Positions 59,082-64,000 of a DNA stretch of 64,000 bases are shown here, piece by piece; within the stretch, counting starts at the first letter, position 1, and each line of letters starts with the position of its first letter. The DNA comes from Cyanoderma ruficeps (lineage: Eukaryota; Chordata; Aves; Passeriformes; Timaliidae), in assembly GCA_008694505.1 (NCBI GenBank), contig VZDJ01000056.1, forward strand, positions 7,068,019 to 7,132,018. The letters run 5' to 3'. The notes under the pieces were generated by a model, which was given only the letters and a program-made list of their open reading frames with translations, was not told the origin of the DNA and did no database searches. The translations under genes and the position numbers were made by a program.

Positions 59082-59160
59082 NAAAAAAAAAAACAAACAA
59101 AAAAAACCAACAAAAAACCCCCACCAAATCGAAAAGGCCCCAAAACAAACACACAAACAC
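59082..59160. repeat. A/C-rich low-complexity tract with N
   Basis: A-runs interspersed with C-runs (aaacaaacaaa, aaaccaacaaaaaacccccacc). A single N precedes the longest A-run. Confidence 0.8.
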
Positions 59161-61345
59161 TTTATGAGAAATTTGAGTGTGGCAGTATTCTTTCTCCTAG
59201 CCCCAAAAGGAGAAAAAGTGTGTTCTCCTGTTTAGGAAGAGTGAGAGATGAAGTAATTCATTCAGAAGGGCTGTTTTGAGGGACAAATATACAACCCTTG
59301 CTTTTATAATACATTAACAGTCCTTTGGAAATGCTTAACCACATGCAATATACAAAATCTACTTCAGAGGTTTGTGAGGTAAACACACTTCACACATTTC
59401 TAAACACTGAAAAAAAAAAAGGAAATGTATTTATTTTTCTTTAGTATTAAGAATACACTGTAACACTATACACTTACACATAAACCAGTTTCACAGTACA
59501 CAAGTCTTCATTATGAGTCTTCACCCTGGGTTTGGTTTGGCAGCCTCCCCAGTTATTACTTCACAGATTGGAAGGCCAGAAGAAACCAGTATGACAATAT
59601 AATCTGGTTCTTTACATCACACAAGGCTAAATAACTTTACCTACCAATTTGCCTATCAAGCCCATTTACCTAGGATTGAACTAAAGGACCATCTTTTAGG
59701 AAGCCAACCAATTGATTAAAGACTCCTAAAGATGGAGAAAACTTCACTTCCTCAGCAAATCATTCCAGTGTGAGTCAGCAACATCGATTGAAGCAGGTAC
59801 TTTAAAGCATCTTTCAGGTTATTTTTATCTCTGATAAAAATTAAAAGGAAATGCAAGGGGGAAAAGAAGTGGCACTCTCTAATAGAAGCTAAACAAAGAG
59901 ACCCTTCTTGCAGAAGTATGACAGCAGCATTACAAATCCTGCTATCAGAGTTATTTATGTGTAGCAGCTGAGGAGAGCAATTCAGATTTTTGGAAACTGA
60001 TACTAAGCAGGTTTGTTCGGAATACCATCCTTTTATCATCTGGCTTTGTAGCTTCTCCTTCCTTCTGCACCACTCTGAAATTTCAGAGGAGCTGTAAATC
60101 TACTGCCTTCCACCAGTCATTATTCCTCCTTTCCAAACTGCTTATTTCATTTCAGGAATAAAAAACCCCAAAGCTCCAGCAATTTGGTTCTTTGCCAACG
60201 ACTAAATTAATAGCAAAAATAACAACAGGGGCTTGTGGAACTCAGAGCATTTATAGACTTCATGAGAAAGAGAAGCCGATCTGGGGGGCCTAAAATCGTA
60301 TCCCCTGGATGGCAAATTCTAGGCAAGCTTTCCATCCATAAATCAGATTTCTGGAGGTCTTTTTCGAATCCTGGTGCACAGCACAAATGTGGCAGCACAG
60401 TCAGCCAACAGATCAAGGTTGCCTCAGAGTAAGTCAGAGCCTTTTGAGCGAGAGAGGCCAATCAGCTGGTGGGGAGGTCACAGGCATTTTCCACCACAAG
60501 AAGCACCAAATCCATGGAAAACACAGATACCTGCCTGCAGGTGTACTGCAGGGCCATGCAGGCTGGAAGCCACCACTTGAACTGCTCTAGAACTTTGCTG
60601 GAGTCCCTGTTAGCTATAAACACTTCCCAGGAACCTGGGAGGTATCATGCATACCTCAGCAAAATTCCTTCTCAGTGCACATTACAAGCAGACACATGCA
60701 AAAATTATTTTAGAAATCCAGACTCTTTAGGTACTAAATAGTTTGATATTTTAATATTTTATTCCTTTCAGATGCACCATGGACCCAAGATCCTTGGTGG
60801 CTGGTACACAAGGAGCCTACTGTGGTCATCTAAACTACCAAAGTTAGGAACTTCAAACCTTCTGCAGATCATGCTTTATAATCACTGCTCTCTCAAAAGA
60901 AAGTGTTAAAATGAAGTTGCAAGATACCATAAAAACAGGTCTGGAATGAGTTCCCTAAAAGATTAAGATATGAATAGCCTCTGGCTTTACGAGGAAAGAA
61001 GAAATGATCAGAACAGGGCCGGGGAAAAAAGAACAATAAAGAAAAGGTAATATTTAATAGCACAAGTATGACATAATGGTTAAAACAGATGAGAAAAAAG
61101 TTTTCTTCAACCTGTGGAATTCACTGATGTAAGTTATAACTGACCATAAGCACAACACACAATCTCACACAAACCACACTACTCCAGACGACGTTTCTTA
61201 ATCAAGGTGGCAGCAAGCAAAAAAAAAAAAAAACCAAAACCAAAATCTAGAGTCAGCAGGAATGAGTGACACCCATGAAACTGTGAGAGGCAGCTAAACC
61301 CACCCAAGAGAGAGCCCAGTGGCAAAGGAGATGGCAGTGACTTAC

Positions 61346-61420
61346 AGGTGCAGGGAGAGGACGCTGGAAGCAGCAGATCCCAGGGAGGGAATGGCAGTCA
61401 GCTCGTTGTTGTCCAGTCGC
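61346..61420 (-). CDS. LRIG1: LRIG1 exon 3 (first visible exon, one LRR)
   Basis: A 75-nt exon: one base finishing a codon from exon 2, then residues 1-24, RLDNNELTAIPSLGSAASSV and LSLH, and a Leu codon split CT|G. The recalled human equivalent is YLNNNELTAVPSLGAASSHVVSLFL. The acceptor is ctgtttgtttcag and the donor GTAAGT. It is the most 5' LRIG1 exon in the window; the signal peptide, LRRNT cap and first repeat must be beyond position 64000. Confidence 0.94.
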
Positions 61421-64000
61421 CTGAAACAAACAGAAATCAAGGTTGAAGCCAAGCAGTGCCCAAGGAGCAGGGGAGGGCTGACATTGGGGCAGAAGCCTCC
61501 ATCTCAGGAGGGTTGTCTGGACCTCTGATGGCCACACCTTGCTCTTTTAATACATGAGAGCCACCATCACTGGTTCCACCTGTCTTTGCAAGAACAAGGC
61601 TTTTTACCCTCCTGCCACCCACTCCCTACAGTGCCAGGCACTGTGCCACAGCTTGCGTTTCCAAAGTCATCACAGAGTCAAGCCAGAGACAGGAGACTTT
61701 TGCACCTTAAGGCCTTGTGTCCCACTGCCTCGGGACAGGAATTTAACCCCTTCCCCAGGCACCAGCCTCCACACCAGGTCCAGGGCTAAAATCGAGTGCC
61801 ATCCTTTCCTCACCAGGACCAGCTGTGGAAACCCCAGAGGGATTTCCCCAGAGGGACAGCAGTGCTGGGCATAGTAATGTCACCAGACACAGGGGCCCTG
61901 CTCCAGGCAGCTGGGAGCACAGGGAGCCCCCAGGTAAGGGGACCGCAGGCCACCCGCTCCTGCAACCACCACACGTCCCCTGCAAGGGCCTAATGCTTGA
62001 AGTGTTCTCCTGACTGAAAACAGATCCTGGCCATGTGACTGGCTCTTCCTTGCTTTAAAGAGCCCTTGTTTGTACAGTGAATTAGTCAATTAATTACTGA
62101 ACAGTCGCTTATCTGGCTGCTTGAAAATTACCTAATTTCTCAGCCTTCTTGCCCGCTCCCCCCTCAGGCTGCTCGCTGCAGTGATCACAGGCAAGGCCTG
62201 GCCAGGCTGCCCAGGACCCCAAATCACCCCTGATGCCATTGCTCCTGCTCCTGGCACAGCCTCACTGGGTCACTGCAGGCCTTCCACGTGCTTCCCTTCT
62301 GCAGGGAATCCTAAAAACCTCACAATGTGGGTACAAAGCAGAGCATCCCAGAGCTGCACAGCTGAGGTGTGTTAAGCCACAGGCACGAGTAGGGGCAATC
62401 CTAAATTATGTTGGTTTTTTTTTTCTTTCCCCCTCTTCTTTCCTTTAACACTATTTTTGGCAGGTGAGAGAGGGTAGTGGCACATTTATCCCAGAACTTC
62501 CCTTCTGGCTCCTCTGAGAGGAGGCAAGAGATTTGATTTCACGAGGAGTTCCAAGCACTGCTGGGATAAAAGCTTTCCTCTGCCTCTGACATTATACCCA
62601 TGCCTTAAAATGTAAGGGAAAAAAGCCAGATGCATTGCAATTCAGCAAGGAGCTCCACTCTGCAACTAAAAGCTCACTGTTGCTCGTATTACAACATGAT
62701 CTAGAGCTTCCAGAGGTACAGAGCAAGCTGGAAAGGGCTTTAAAATTCTTATTTGAGCACATTTCCATTAACAACTGAGCATCTTCTTAAGAACAAGGAG
62801 CCTGGGTCAGCTCTGGTTAAGCGGCTCTGACACCAACCGGCGTCTAACAACTGGTAAAACCCTCCTCTGACATAAGTGTGATGTTCATATATCAGCCTCC
62901 TGTCATGTCAGGAATCAGTCAGAAGTGGTTCTCCCACCTCATTTTCTCTCTTGGCTCACAGGCACCATTTGCTGACACAGAGGAGACAGCCAAGCTCTGT
63001 ATTTGCCTGGGATTTCCCACTCATCCTCCCTTTTTCACCTATGTAAAGGAATTGAAAAAGAAAAAAAAAACCAAGAGGGGGAAAAAACCCCCTCAAAACA
63101 GAACAGCCAGGCTCAACAACTTTAAACTCTCAGTCTCCTTCCCCAGCCCTCACCTCTGACGACACAAACCCTCTGGATGCTGAGGGAGAGAAGGAGGGGG
63201 GGCCACCCATATAAAATATTTACAGTCCAGTTGCCAGGCTGGTGTCAAGCTGAAATGGAGCCTGCTCAAAAATAGCACAGCTCTCCAGAGCTTTCAGTGA
63301 AAGGCACTTTAGAAAATAAAAGGTGAGTTGTTTGGAGAGGAATTTTAGCGTGGTTACTACTTTCTTTGCTACCAATGAGCTTGGAAAGCCTGAGAGCCAA
63401 GAAACGACCAGCTTGGTGGATTCCATGATCCGTATGACCTGAGGAAATCCCAGAAAGGACCACAGGACCTGCCCCACAGCAGCACCCTCCATCCATCCTT
63501 CTCAAGGAATGAGAATGGATGGACACCAGGGGATGAAGCCACCAAAGAGGATGAGAGAAAGAACAAGTGCCCTGAAGGGAAGGAAAGTAATGGCCCAGTC
63601 CAGCCCCTACCCTGAGCCTCCACCATTTATTTCTGAGCAAGTGGGATCACAGAGTTTTGCATCACTTTGTGCCACTAAATTTCATCCTACACAGACTTAA
63701 AACTTTTCCAAAAAACTTCTCATAAAGGCCACCAAAACAAACCACACAAACAACTGCCTAAACTCGGGGAAAGGGAAAAGTGTGGGGTAAATTCTGCTGT
63801 GACTTTATCACAATCTCAGTAAAGCAAAGCAAAGCAGAGCATTGAAGATAAGGTATGAAGTTTAAATCTTTTGGTCTGCAGGTATTTTCTGTAAATCAAG
63901 GGGGAAAAAAAATGTTTTCAAAATATACCACACTAATTATCCACATGGCGAGACACACACACAGAGTTTTAAGCCTTGTGCAATGCTCAGGAACCACAGA
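61421..64000 (-). other. LRIG1: LRIG1 intron 2 (partial)
   Basis: Intron sequence upstream of exon 3 in the direction of LRIG1 transcription. I looked on the - strand for exon 2 (an LRR with a SLNLSYNKL-type core) and did not find it. The only visible features are low-complexity tracts near 62416-62445 and 63055-63105. Confidence 0.75.

Larger units (their letters stand above)
43632..61345 (-). other. LRIG1: LRIG1 intron 3
   Basis: A 17.7-kb intron with donor GTAAGT and acceptor ctgtttcag. I saw no coding exon and no clear CR1 or LTR in it. It has low-complexity A/C-rich or T-rich tracts (46015-46052 with N at 46034; 49751-49846; 59082-59160 with N at 59082; 61218-61240), a short hairpin at 56312-56333, a GC-richer patch near 47380-47720 and AT-rich unique stretches such as 54640-54920. 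Regulatory content is plausible for an early, long intron but not demonstrated. Confidence 0.8.

Noticed and set aside
61421..64000. LRIG1 exon 2
   Set aside because: No LRR-encoding segment with splice sites was found on the - strand here, so the exon is assumed to lie beyond the window.
1..64000. tRNA, rRNA or known microRNA genes
   Set aside because: No cloverleaf, rRNA-like sequence or microRNA hairpin that I could name was seen on either strand.

Overview
The window is a piece of vertebrate nuclear genome, almost certainly from a bird (probably a passerine; the order is an inference). The evidence is spliced genes with GT-AG introns, truncated CR1 (chicken repeat 1) LINE copies, short ERV-type LTRs, A/C-rich low-complexity tracts and GC-rich coding exons surrounded by AT-richer introns. 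Nothing prokaryotic was seen: no operons, CRISPR arrays or bacterial insertion sequences. Three isolated N bases (31351, 46034, 59082) lie in or beside homopolymers and look like assembly uncertainty.

Two genes lie tail to tail. At the left, on the + strand, are the last two coding exons of SLC25A26, the mitochondrial S-adenosylmethionine carrier (1029-1102 and 6209-6305), followed by a short 3'UTR with AATAAA at 6449. Facing it on the - strand is LRIG1, a single-pass membrane protein with leucine-rich repeats and three Ig domains that restrains receptor tyrosine kinases. Seventeen consecutive LRIG1 coding exons are present, from 61420 down to the stop codon at 12376. Numbered as in the 19-exon mammalian gene they are exons 3-19. 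The signal peptide/LRRNT exon and exon 2 are not visible and should lie beyond the right edge. The SLC25A26/LRIG1 neighbourhood, converging tail to tail, is the arrangement I recall from human 3p14.

The LRIG1 exons join in one open frame of 1003 complete codons plus a stop. They encode the remaining LRRs (exons 3-11), the LRRCT cap (12), Ig1 (13), Ig2 (14), Ig3 plus transmembrane helix (15) and a cytoplasmic tail (16-19). All junctions in the LRR block split codons after base 2 and all junctions from exon 12 onward split after base 1, so exon 12 is the phase switch between the LRR and Ig halves. Residue numbers in the LRIG1 entries count from the first complete codon of exon 3.

The rest is intron, UTR and intergenic DNA. 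It holds CR1 fragments (11163-11815, 20510-20822, 27190-27485), probable LTRs (17330-17580, 18305-18515, 18930-19608, 34385-34870), minisatellites, microsatellites and a few inverted repeats. I found no undescribed biological system. The observations most worth checking are an unusually long AG-free zone with a distant candidate branch point before LRIG1 exon 10, a 16-bp perfect inverted repeat in intron 5, a CR1 embedded in the presumed LRIG1 3'UTR, and a diverged LRIG1 C-terminus.
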